64,000 nt of DNA from Pseudomonas brassicacearum subsp. neoaurantiaca (GTDB lineage: Bacteria; Pseudomonadota; Gammaproteobacteria; Pseudomonadales; Pseudomonadaceae): NCBI RefSeq assembly GCF_013608025.1, contig NZ_VDLV01000004.1, positions 186,001-250,000 of the forward strand, written 5' to 3'. Below, one piece after another: positions 57,459 to 64,000 of this stretch; positions within the stretch are counted from its first letter, which is position 1, and each line of letters begins with the position of its first letter. The position numbers and the translations under genes are program-made. The notes below the pieces were generated by a model. That model saw nothing but the letters and a program-made list of their open reading frames with translations. It searched no databases and was not told where the DNA came from.

Positions 57459-59729
57459 TCAGCGCGCCATGATTTTCCATGCGCGGTGAATCTTGCTGTT
57501 CCGGGCGAAGTCCGGATCGATGGTCTTCGCGGTGATTTCCTCCACCGCGTAACGCTCGCCCAGGTTCTCTTCGAGTTGGAACTTGCGGAAGTTGTTGGAG
57601 AAATACAGCACGCCGCCCGGCGCCAGCCGCGCCATGGCCAGGTCGAGCAACTGGACGTGATCGCGCTGCACGTCGAACACGCCTTCCATGCGCTTGGAGT
57701 TGGAGAAGGTCGGCGGATCGATAAAGATCAGGTCGTACTCGTCACGGCTGGCCTCCAGCCACGCCATCACGTCGCCCTGCTCCAGGCGGTTCTTGTCGGA
57801 AAAACCATTGAGCGACAGGTTACGCCGCGCCCAATCCAGGTAGGTTTTCGACAAATCGACGCTGGTGGTGCTGCGCGCGCCGCCCTTGGCAGCGTGAACG
57901 CTGGCGGTCGCGGTGTAGCAGAACAGGTTGAGGAAGCGCTTGCCGGCGGCTTCTTTCTGGATTCGCAACCGCATTGGCCGGTGATCGAGAAATAGCCCGG
58001 TATCGAGGTAATCCGTGAGGTTGACGAGCAGCTTCACGCCGCCTTCGTTGACCTCGGTGAACTTGCCCTGGGCACTCTGGCGCTCGTACTGCTTGGTGCC
58101 GCTCTGGCGCTCGCGACGCTTGATGACCACGCGGCTCTTGTCGACGTTCAAGGCCTGGGGAATGGCCGCCAGCGCATCGAACAAGCGGGCCGAGGCCTTT
58201 TCCGGATCGATGGACTTCGGTGCGACGTACTCCTGCACGTGAACCCAATCGTGGTACAGGTCGATGGCCATCGAGTATTCCGGCATGTCCGCATCGTAGA
58301 CGCGATAGCAGTCCACGCCTTCACGCTTGGCCCACTTGCTCAACAGCTTGAGGTTTTTCTGCAGGCGATTGGCGAACATCTGCCCGCCTTCGCTCAGGCG
58401 CGCCTGCTCGACCACGGGAGCCGGTGCCGGCGCTGGCTTGATCGGGTTGCCGTTCTTGTTGTACTGACGCTCTTGCGGGACATCCGGGGTCTGGTCGTAG
58501 GCGGATTGCTCACGCTCGGCCTGGCGTTGTTCCGGAGTGCGACGCTCGCCGGTGACGAACTGGTCCGGCAGGACCTTGATCAGCAGCAACTTGCACGGCA
58601 AGGCGCCGTTCCAGAACGAATACTGTTTGTGACTGCGAATGCCCATGCGCTTGCCCAGGTCCGGCGCGCCGGTAAACACTGCGGCCTCCCAGTTCAGGCA
58701 GGCCTGGCGCAGGCGTTCGCCGAGGTTCTGGTAGAGATAAAGCAGGCTGGCTTCGTCGCCCAGGCGCTCGCCATACGGTGGGTTGCAGATCACCAGGCCT
58801 TTCTGGTTCTGGTCCGGACGCGGTTCGAAAGTGGCGACTTCGCCCTGGTAGATCTTGATCCACTCGCTCAGGCCCGCACGCTCGACGTTGTTGCGGCCTG
58901 GCTGGATCAGCCGTGGATCGGCCTCGTAGCCACGAATCCACAATGGCGGCTTGGCCAGCCCGGCGGCGGCGCGCTCAGAGGCTTCTTCATGGAGTTTCTT
59001 CCACAACGCTGGCACGTGGCCGAGCCACGCGGTAAAGCCCCATTGCTGGCGACGCAAGTTTGGCGCCATGTCGGCGGCGATCATCCCGGCTTCCACCAGG
59101 AACGTGCCGACACCGCACATCGGGTCGGCCAGCGCCCCGCCTTCGGCGGCAATGCGCGGCCAACCGGCGCGGATCAGGATCGCGGCGGCGAGGTTTTCCT
59201 TCAGCGGCGCGGCGCCTTGCTGCAGGCGATAACCGCGCTGGTGCAGGCTATGGCCCGAGAGGTCCAGGGAGAGAATCGCTTCGCCGCGGTCCAGGCGCAG
59301 GTGGATGCGCAGGTCCGGGTTGAGCTTGTCGATGGACGGGCGCTCGCCCGACGGCGTGCGCAGCTTGTCGACGATGGCGTCCTTGACCTTAAGGGCGCCG
59401 AAATGGGTGTTGTCGATGCCCGAGCCGTGGCCGCTGAACTCCACCGCAAGGGTGCCGTCGGCGAGCATGTGGTCTTGCCAATCGACGTCCAGGACACCGT
59501 GGTAAAGGTCTTCGGCGTCCTTCATCGGGAAGCGCTTGAGCACCAGCAACACGCGGTTCGCCAGACGCGACCACAGGCACAGGCGATAAGCCGTTTCCAT
59601 GTCGGCCATGCCGCGCACGGCGGAGGTATGCTCGCGCGCCTCTTCAAGGCCAAGCCCGACGGCTTCCTCGATAAGCAGGCCTTCGAGGCCCTTGGGACAA
59701 GTGAGGAAGAGTTCGAAACGATCGGACAT
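57459..59729 (-). CDS. rlmL: Bifunctional 23S rRNA (guanine-N2-G2445 / N7-G2069) methyltransferase RlmKL
   Basis: 756 residues. An N-terminal THUMP domain (~50-155) is followed by an RlmL methyltransferase domain with ADPMCGVGTFLVEAGMIA and the N-P-P-Y motif ICNPPYGERLG. A linker then leads to a PUA-like/RlmK domain with LNLFCYTATASVHAAKGGA and FIDPPTFSNSKRM. It methylates G2445 and G2069 in the peptidyl-transferase centre region. The start is at 59729 (MSDRFELFLTCPKGLEGLL) after GGAAAT. Divergent from rmf, another ribosome-related gene. Confidence 0.95.
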   Translation of the reverse strand: MSDRFELFLTCPKGLEGLLIEEAVGLGLEEAREHTSAVRGMADMETAYRLCLWSRLANRVLLVLKRFPMKDAEDLYHGVLDVDWQDHMLADGTLAVEFSGHGSGIDNTHFGALKVKDAIVDKLRTPSGERPSIDKLNPDLRIHLRLDRGEAILSLDLSGHSLHQRGYRLQQGAAPLKENLAAAILIRAGWPRIAAEGGALADPMCGVGTFLVEAGMIAADMAPNLRRQQWGFTAWLGHVPALWKKLHEEASERAAAGLAKPPLWIRGYEADPRLIQPGRNNVERAGLSEWIKIYQGEVATFEPRPDQNQKGLVICNPPYGERLGDEASLLYLYQNLGERLRQACLNWEAAVFTGAPDLGKRMGIRSHKQYSFWNGALPCKLLLIKVLPDQFVTGERRTPEQRQAEREQSAYDQTPDVPQERQYNKNGNPIKPAPAPAPVVEQARLSEGGQMFANRLQKNLKLLSKWAKREGVDCYRVYDADMPEYSMAIDLYHDWVHVQEYVAPKSIDPEKASARLFDALAAIPQALNVDKSRVVIKRRERQSGTKQYERQSAQGKFTEVNEGGVKLLVNLTDYLDTGLFLDHRPMRLRIQKEAAGKRFLNLFCYTATASVHAAKGGARSTTSVDLSKTYLDWARRNLSLNGFSDKNRLEQGDVMAWLEASRDEYDLIFIDPPTFSNSKRMEGVFDVQRDHVQLLDLAMARLAPGGVLYFSNNFRKFQLEENLGERYAVEEITAKTIDPDFARNSKIHRAWKIMAR

Positions 59730-60124
59730 GGGATTTCCAGAGCCTTTGGCTAAGTGGACCGGGCAACGCATTGCCGGGCCGGGTTCAGTCAGGTGCTTTT
59801 CTCAAGAGCACCCGCGTGGCACGAAAGTGTGCCGCTCCGTCCTCGCCGCTCAGGTTCAAAGAGCTTAGATGCGAGGACAGATAAAAAATTCTGTGCAACA
59901 AATTGTGAAAAGTCGTCCCTTTCGTCGAATAGTACCTGAGTGCAACAGGGGGACATTCTCATTCGATTTCGGCGACCGCCTTTCAGCGCAGGGCTGATCA
60001 TACAGGGGTCTTGCTCGAAAGCGGGTGTCGAACATCATGTTACTTATCGCACTAACATCTTTATTGTTACGTGCTTATGACAAAACGATCATTCCATCCG
60101 TGTGACGCTTTGGTTAGAACTCAC
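59730..60124. other. rlmL-rmf divergent region without a recognisable gene
   Basis: Relatively AT-rich non-coding stretch holding the promoters of rlmL (minus) and rmf (plus). Short frames here lack ribosome-binding sites and family features. I see no REP or CRISPR sequences. Confidence 0.6.
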
Positions 60125-60256
60125 CACAGGTTGACGTCGCAACGGCGTCAACACCTTGGCTCGTCACGCCGGCAACGAGCCACCAACGGCAGAATGATTC
60201 TGCCCCGGCCTCGATAGAGGTCGACGCTAAGCAACAGTCAACAAGTGAGGGCAACA
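60125..60256 (+). ncRNA. Structured 5' leader of rmf (candidate rmf RNA motif)
   Basis: Successive hairpins precede rmf: GTTGACG/CGTCAAC (60130-60152), GGCTCGT/ACGAGCC (60158-60181), GGCAGA/TCTGCC (60188-60204) and CCTC/GAGG (60208-60220), then the ribosome-binding site GAGGGCAA. An 'rmf' cis-element upstream of rmf is described for Pseudomonas, which this resembles in position and structure. Rfam matching was not possible here. Confidence 0.6.
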
Positions 60257-60260
60257 CCCT

Positions 60261-60476
60261 ATGAGAAGACTTAAGCGTGATCCGTTGGAAAGAGCTTTTT
60301 TACGCGGTTACCAATATGGCGTTGGTGGTAAATCCCGTGAGCTTTGCCCCTTTACTCTACCGTCGGTACGTCAAGCCTGGATCAATGGCTGGCGGGAAGG
60401 ACGCGGCGACAACTGGGACGGTATGACCGGCACTGCGGGTATCCACAGACTCAACGAACTTCACGCCGTCGGCTGA
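60261..60476 (+). CDS. rmf: Ribosome modulation factor
   Basis: 71 residues. RRLKRDPLERAFLRGYQYGVGGKSRELCPF and VRQAWINGWREGRGDNWDGMTG are the complete RMF signature. Basic protein that dimerises 70S ribosomes into inactive 100S particles in stationary phase. Preceded by a structured leader and followed by a terminator. Confidence 0.96.
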   Translation: MRRLKRDPLERAFLRGYQYGVGGKSRELCPFTLPSVRQAWINGWREGRGDNWDGMTGTAGIHRLNELHAVG

Positions 60477-60565
60477 CACAGGGCCTATTACTCAAGAACT
60501 CGACAATTTGACATCCAAACCGATTTAACCACGCACGTCCCATCCGGACGGCGGGCTTCGGCCCA

Positions 60566-60592
60566 GGGGGCTCCTTCGAGGAGCCCTTTTTA
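60566..60592 (+). terminator. Intrinsic terminator after rmf
   Basis: Stem GGGCTCCT / AGGAGCCC with a 3-nt loop and a T run, ~90 bp after the rmf stop. Confidence 0.88.
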
Positions 60593-60618
60593 ATGGACAT
60601 CTCAAAGACAACACCATC

Positions 60619-60752
60619 CTGTGGCGAGGGAGCTTGCTCCCGCTGGACTGCGAAGCAGTCCTGAAACCGGCTGGCACTATTTTCCTGGACAACCGCGTGT
60701 CATGGTTTTGGGGCTGCTGCGCAGCCCAGCGGGAGCAAGCTCCCTCGCCACA
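60619..60752 (+). repeat. REP pair, family B (inverted)
   Basis: Forward copy 60619-60661 and reverse copy 60710-60752, both with complete GC hairpins, between rmf and the convergent pyrD. Confidence 0.88.
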
Positions 60753-60782
60753 ATGGATCTGCGCAGAACGTTAACCTTTGAT

Positions 60783-61802
60783 TCACCCCAACGCCGCAAT
60801 CGCATCCACCGATTCGCGAATCAACGCCGGCCCCTTGTAGATGAACCCCGAATAAACCTGCACCAGACTCGCCCCGGCGGTGATCTTCTCGGCGGCGTGG
60901 CGGCCTTCGGTAATCCCCCCCGCCGCGATGATCGGCAAGCGTCCCGCCAGTTCACCCGCCAGCACGCTCACGGTGTGGGTGCTCTTGTCGCGCACCGGCG
61001 CGCCAGACAAGCCGCCCGCCTCGTCACCGTGTTCCAGCCCTTCGACACCTTCGCGGCCCAACGTGGTGTTGGTGGCGATCACTGCGTCCATGCCAGTCTC
61101 GATCAGCGCCTGGGCCACCTGGACGGTTTCTTCGTCGCTCATGTCCGGAGCAATCTTGATCGCCAGCGGCACATGCCGACCATGGATGGTCGCCAGCTCA
61201 GCGCGGCGCCGGGCCAGGTCGGCCAGCAGTTGCTTGAGGGAATCTCCGAATTGCAGGCTGCGCAGGCCCGGGGTGTTCGGGGAACTGACGTTCACGGTGA
61301 CATAGCTGGCGTGGGCGTAGACCTTGTCCAGGCAGGTCAGGTAGTCGTCGACGGCGCGTTCCACCGGGGTATCGAAATTCTTGCCGATGTTGATGCCCAG
61401 CACGCCCTTGTACTTGGCCGCCGCGACACGGGCCAGCAGGTGATCGACGCCGAGGTTGTTGAAGCCCATGCGATTGATGATCGCCTCGGCCTGGGGCAGG
61501 CGAAAGAGGCGTGGCTTGGGGTTGCCCGGCTGCGGTCGCGGCGTCACGGTACCGATTTCCACGAAGCCGAAACCCAACTGCGCAAAGCCGTCGATGGCCG
61601 CGCCATTCTTGTCCAGGCCCGCCGCCAACCCGACCGGGTTGGGAAACTCCAGGCCCATGACCGTCACCGGCAGTTTCGCCGGGGCCTTGCACAGCAGACC
61701 GTTGAGACCCAAGCGCCCGCCCGCGCCGATCAAGTCCAGGGACAGGTCGTGGGAGGTTTCCGGGGAGAGTTTGAACAGCAGTTCACGGGCCAGGGTGTAC
61801 AT
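60783..61802 (-). CDS. pyrD: Dihydroorotate dehydrogenase (quinone), class 2
   Basis: 339 residues. The N-terminal membrane-association helix region ([20 protein letters not shown]) marks class 2. The FMN barrel has [30 protein letters not shown] and the catalytic serine loop [13 protein letters not shown], plus KIAPDMS and [15 protein letters not shown]. It oxidises dihydroorotate to orotate with quinone in pyrimidine synthesis. ATG 61802 is chosen by the family N-terminus. Confidence 0.96.
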   Translation of the reverse strand: MYTLARELLFKLSPETSHDLSLDLIGAGGRLGLNGLLCKAPAKLPVTVMGLEFPNPVGLAAGLDKNGAAIDGFAQLGFGFVEIGTVTPRPQPGNPKPRLFRLPQAEAIINRMGFNNLGVDHLLARVAAAKYKGVLGINIGKNFDTPVERAVDDYLTCLDKVYAHASYVTVNVSSPNTPGLRSLQFGDSLKQLLADLARRRAELATIHGRHVPLAIKIAPDMSDEETVQVAQALIETGMDAVIATNTTLGREGVEGLEHGDEAGGLSGAPVRDKSTHTVSVLAGELAGRLPIIAAGGITEGRHAAEKITAGASLVQVYSGFIYKGPALIRESVDAIAALG

Positions 61803-61892
61803 GGGCGGCTTTGACTCGGGCGACGAAATGAGGCGGCGATTATAGCCGCGCAACGGCGTCGCAAGCGAGGCACTCGCACAAAACCGCAGCAC

Positions 61893-61908
61893 TGGCATAT
61901 GCCTTGCA
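61893..61908 (+). promoter_or_regulatory. Sigma-54 (-24/-12) promoter of nasS-nasT
   Basis: TGGCATATGCCTTGCA matches TGGCAC-N5-TTGCA with the GG and GC dinucleotides exactly 10 nt apart. Predicted start of transcription ~61919, giving a leader of ~117 nt before nasS. NtrC-dependent nitrogen control would be expected. Confidence 0.78.
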
Positions 61909-61928
61909 CCCTTTTGGTCATCAGCGCC

Positions 61929-62017
61929 CATGCCAACGACGGAATGAGTGCCGCACTGTTTCAAAGGACAACGGCGTCGGCGTCCGGCCTCCCCTGGCCA
62001 GGACACGGCGCTTTTTT
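61929..62017 (+). promoter_or_regulatory. ANTAR-target antitermination leader of nasS-nasT
   Basis: First hairpin P1 61929-61946: stem CATGCC/GGAATG (one G-A mismatch) with hexaloop AACGAC. Second hairpin P2 61967-61978: stem GAC/GTC with hexaloop AACGGC. Both loops have A at position 1 and G at position 4, as in known ANTAR-protein targets. P2 overlaps the left arm of the terminator that follows, so the two structures exclude each other. Confidence 0.62.
61974..62017 (+). terminator. Intrinsic terminator in the nasS leader
   Basis: GC-rich stem from GCGTCGGCGTCCGGCC to GGCCAGGACACGGCGC (imperfect, with internal bulges) followed by T6 at 62012-62017. It lies 19 bp before the nasS start codon and so would block the operon unless prevented. 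Confidence 0.7.
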
Positions 62018-62035
62018 ATGTGGAAGGTGATATCG

Positions 62036-63247
62036 ATGAATGAAGTTCCAGCCACGCCCCTGGCCTGGGTCAACGGCAGCGATGCCCCGGAAAAGAGCGC
62101 GATCAACCTCGGCTTCATGGCCTTGAGTGACTGCGCCCCGGTGGTGGTGGCCGCCACCCAAGGCTTCGCCCAACCCTACGGCCTGACCCTGAATCTCAAG
62201 CGCCAGGCGTCCTGGGCCAACCTGCGGGACAAGCTGGTCAGCGGTGAAATCGATGCCGCCCACAGCCTTTACGGCTTGATTTACGCGGTTCACCTGGGCA
62301 TTGGCGGCGTCGCGCCGACGGACATGGCCGTGCTGATGGGACTGAACCAGAACGGCCAGAGCATCAACCTGTCCCACGGCCTCCAGGCCCAAGGCGTGAC
62401 CAGTCCTGAAGCACTGGAACGGCACGTGCACCAAACTCGCCCGAAACTGACCTTCGCCCAGACCTTCCCCACCGGCACCCATGCCATGTGGCTCTACTAT
62501 TGGCTCGCGGCCCAGGGCATCCATCCGCTATCGGATGTCGACAGCGTCGTGGTGCCGCCGCCGCAAATGGTCGCGCACCTGCAAGCCGGGCGCATCGACG
62601 GTTTTTGCGTGGGCGAGCCCTGGTGCGCCAGTGCGGTGAAGCAAAACCTCGGTTTTACCCTGGCGACCACCCAGACCATCTGGCCCGACCACCCGGAAAA
62701 GGTCCTCGGCTGCACCCGCGCGTTCGTCGAGCAATACCCCAATACTGCCCGGGCGCTGATGATGGCGATCCTGGAAGCCAGCCGCTTCATCGAGCAAAGC
62801 ACTGAAAACCGTCGCAGCACCGCACAACTGTTGAGCGCGCCCGAATACCTCGACGCGCCTCTCGACTGCATCGAGCCGCGCTTGCTGGGCATTTATGCGG
62901 ACGGCCTGGGCAACAGCTGGCAGGATCCCCACGCCATGCGCTTCCACGCGGGCGGCGAGGTGAACCTGCCATACTTGTCTGACGGCATGTGGTTCATGAC
63001 CCAGTTCCGCCGCTGGGGCCTGTTGCGCGAAGACCCTGACTACCTGGCCGTCGCCCGCCAGGTCCAGCAGCTCGACCTGTACCGTGAAGCCGCCGCGGCG
63101 CTGGGCATGACGTCCCCTGGCCAGGACATGCGCAGCAGCCAACTGATCGACGGCACGACCTGGGACGGCACTGATCCGGCCGGGTACGCCCGCAGCTTCA
63201 AACTGCACGCCTTGAGCGATGCGGCTCCCCTTCTCGCCAGCCGCTGA
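62036..63247 (+). CDS. nasS: Nitrate/nitrite-responsive regulatory protein NasS (CmpA/NrtA family)
   Basis: 403 residues. It resembles the periplasmic nitrate-binding proteins NrtA/CmpA (INLGFMALSDCAPVVVAATQGFA, WANLRDKLVSGEIDAAHSLYGLIYAVHLG, CVGEPWCASAVKQNLG) but has no signal peptide, as expected for the cytoplasmic sensor NasS. NasS holds NasT inactive until nitrate or nitrite binds. ATG 62036 follows GGAAGGTGA; an ATG at 62018 is an alternative. nasT follows 14 bp downstream. Confidence 0.92.
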   Translation: MNEVPATPLAWVNGSDAPEKSAINLGFMALSDCAPVVVAATQGFAQPYGLTLNLKRQASWANLRDKLVSGEIDAAHSLYGLIYAVHLGIGGVAPTDMAVLMGLNQNGQSINLSHGLQAQGVTSPEALERHVHQTRPKLTFAQTFPTGTHAMWLYYWLAAQGIHPLSDVDSVVVPPPQMVAHLQAGRIDGFCVGEPWCASAVKQNLGFTLATTQTIWPDHPEKVLGCTRAFVEQYPNTARALMMAILEASRFIEQSTENRRSTAQLLSAPEYLDAPLDCIEPRLLGIYADGLGNSWQDPHAMRFHAGGEVNLPYLSDGMWFMTQFRRWGLLREDPDYLAVARQVQQLDLYREAAAALGMTSPGQDMRSSQLIDGTTWDGTDPAGYARSFKLHALSDAAPLLASR

Positions 63248-63261
63248 CAGGAGCCACGACC

Positions 63262-63837
63262 ATGCTGCGTATCCTGCTGATCAACGACACCGCGAAAAAA
63301 GTCGGGCGTCTCAAGGCAGCCCTGATTGAAGCCGGCTTCGAAGTGATCGACGAATCCGGCCTGACCATCGACCTGCCGGCGCGCGTCGAAACAGTGCGTC
63401 CGGACGTGATCCTGATCGATACCGAGTCACCGGGGCGCGATGTGATGGAGCAAGTGGTGCTGGTCAGTCGTGACCAACCCCGACCGATCGTCATGTTTAC
63501 CGACGAGCACGACCCGGATGTGATGCGCCAGGCGATCAAGTCGGGCGTCAGCGCCTACATCGTCGAAGGCATCCATGCCGCGCGCCTGCAACCGATCCTC
63601 GACGTGGCCATGGCCCGCTTCGAAAGCGACCAGGCCCTGCGCGCCCAACTGCTGGCCCGGGACCAGCAACTGGCCGAACGCAAACGCATCGAGCTGGCCA
63701 AGGGCATGCTGATGAAAATGAAGGAGTGCAACGAGGAACAGGCCTACACCCTGATGCGCCGCCAGGCCATGAGTCGACAGCAGAAGCTGATCCAGGTGGC
63801 GGAGCAGATTATCGCCATGAATGAATTGCTCGGCTGA
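63262..63837 (+). CDS. nasT: ANTAR-domain antitermination regulator NasT
   Basis: 191 residues. An N-terminal receiver-like domain (~1-120; ILLINDT, DVILIDTES) is followed by a coiled helix and the ANTAR RNA-binding domain (~135-190; AERKRIELAKGMLMKMKECNEEQAYTLMRRQAMSRQQKLIQVAEQII). It binds dual-hexaloop hairpins and prevents termination in nitrate-assimilation leaders. Such a leader lies before nasS in this same operon. The ATG follows AGGAG. Confidence 0.94.
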   Translation: MLRILLINDTAKKVGRLKAALIEAGFEVIDESGLTIDLPARVETVRPDVILIDTESPGRDVMEQVVLVSRDQPRPIVMFTDEHDPDVMRQAIKSGVSAYIVEGIHAARLQPILDVAMARFESDQALRAQLLARDQQLAERKRIELAKGMLMKMKECNEEQAYTLMRRQAMSRQQKLIQVAEQIIAMNELLG

Positions 63838-63862
63838 AAGCCTTGCAGCGCCTGGCCTGCCC

Positions 63863-63996
63863 CATTCGCGAGCAGGCTCGCTCCCACAGAAGACCGCGCT
63901 CCACATGTGGGAGCGAGCTTGCTCGCGAAAGCGGTCTGACTTTCACATTGATATCGACTGACCCGCCGTCATCGCGAGCAAGCTCGCTCCCACAGG
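63863..63996 (+). repeat. Cluster of three REP elements, family A
   Basis: Reverse (63863-63889), forward (63905-63935) and reverse (63969-63996) copies after nasT, so one inverted pair plus an extra copy. It may continue beyond the window. Confidence 0.85.
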
Positions 63997-64000
63997 GCTT

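Noticed and set aside
63863..63996. Repeated palindromes considered as a CRISPR array
   Set aside because: Repeats alternate in orientation, spacing is irregular and no cas genes are present; they are REP elements.

Overview
The window is chromosomal DNA of a fluorescent-group Pseudomonas. The codon use is GC-rich throughout. Gene order over most of the window matches, from memory, the P. aeruginosa acnA-aer-cco2-cco1-ccoGHIS-hemN-anr-apt-recR-dnaX-ligA-zipA-smc-xdh-guaD segment, followed by the yggL-dacB-rlmL-rmf-pyrD segment. The intergenic gaps carry two families of REP palindromes typical of the P. fluorescens complex.

Layout. 1-4450: 3' end of acnA, a CPBP protease, the aerotaxis receptor aer and a small alpha/beta hydrolase. 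4550-11450: two complete cbb3 oxidase operons, ccoN2O2Q2P2 and ccoN1O1Q1P1. 11600-17242: an accessory block that splits ccoP1 from ccoG. It holds a Phd/FitB-type toxin-antitoxin pair and a prePAAR/PAAR Rhs effector with a C-terminal WHH nuclease, followed by a SMI1/KNR4 immunity protein. 17546-26187: ccoG, ccoH, ccoI, ccoS, a TauE/SafE-like membrane protein, hemN, anr and apt. Anr-type boxes (TTGAY-N4-RTCAW) lie before ccoN2, ccoG and hemN, with a weaker one before ccoN1, so the low-oxygen regulator encoded here probably controls its own neighbours.

26319-43786: mostly minus strand. It holds recR, an NADPH oxidoreductase, ybaB, dnaX, a PAS-GGDEF-EAL protein with a damaged EAL site, the 4.5S RNA gene ffs, a zinc peptidase-like protein, ligA, zipA, smc and a GntR regulator. 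Two small plus-strand genes are interspersed: a periplasmic binding protein and an XRE regulator. 44156-52605: a purine catabolism cluster (xdhA, xdhB, xdhC, guaD), a GntR regulator and a BenE-family permease. Tandem TTGAC-N6-GTCA dyads sit on the xdhA promoter. 52759-61802: yggL, dacB, a CHASE-PAS-GGDEF cyclase, rlmKL, rmf with a structured leader, and pyrD.

62036-63837: nasS-nasT, the nitrate-responsive regulatory pair. It is preceded by a sigma-54 promoter and a leader with two hexaloop hairpins of the ANTAR-target type, running into an intrinsic terminator. This suggests that NasT antiterminates its own operon, and it is the most interesting regulatory structure I see here. The Rhs/toxin insertion in the cco locus is the most interesting accessory element. 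Start codons were re-chosen by ribosome-binding sites and family alignment from memory; no database search was possible.
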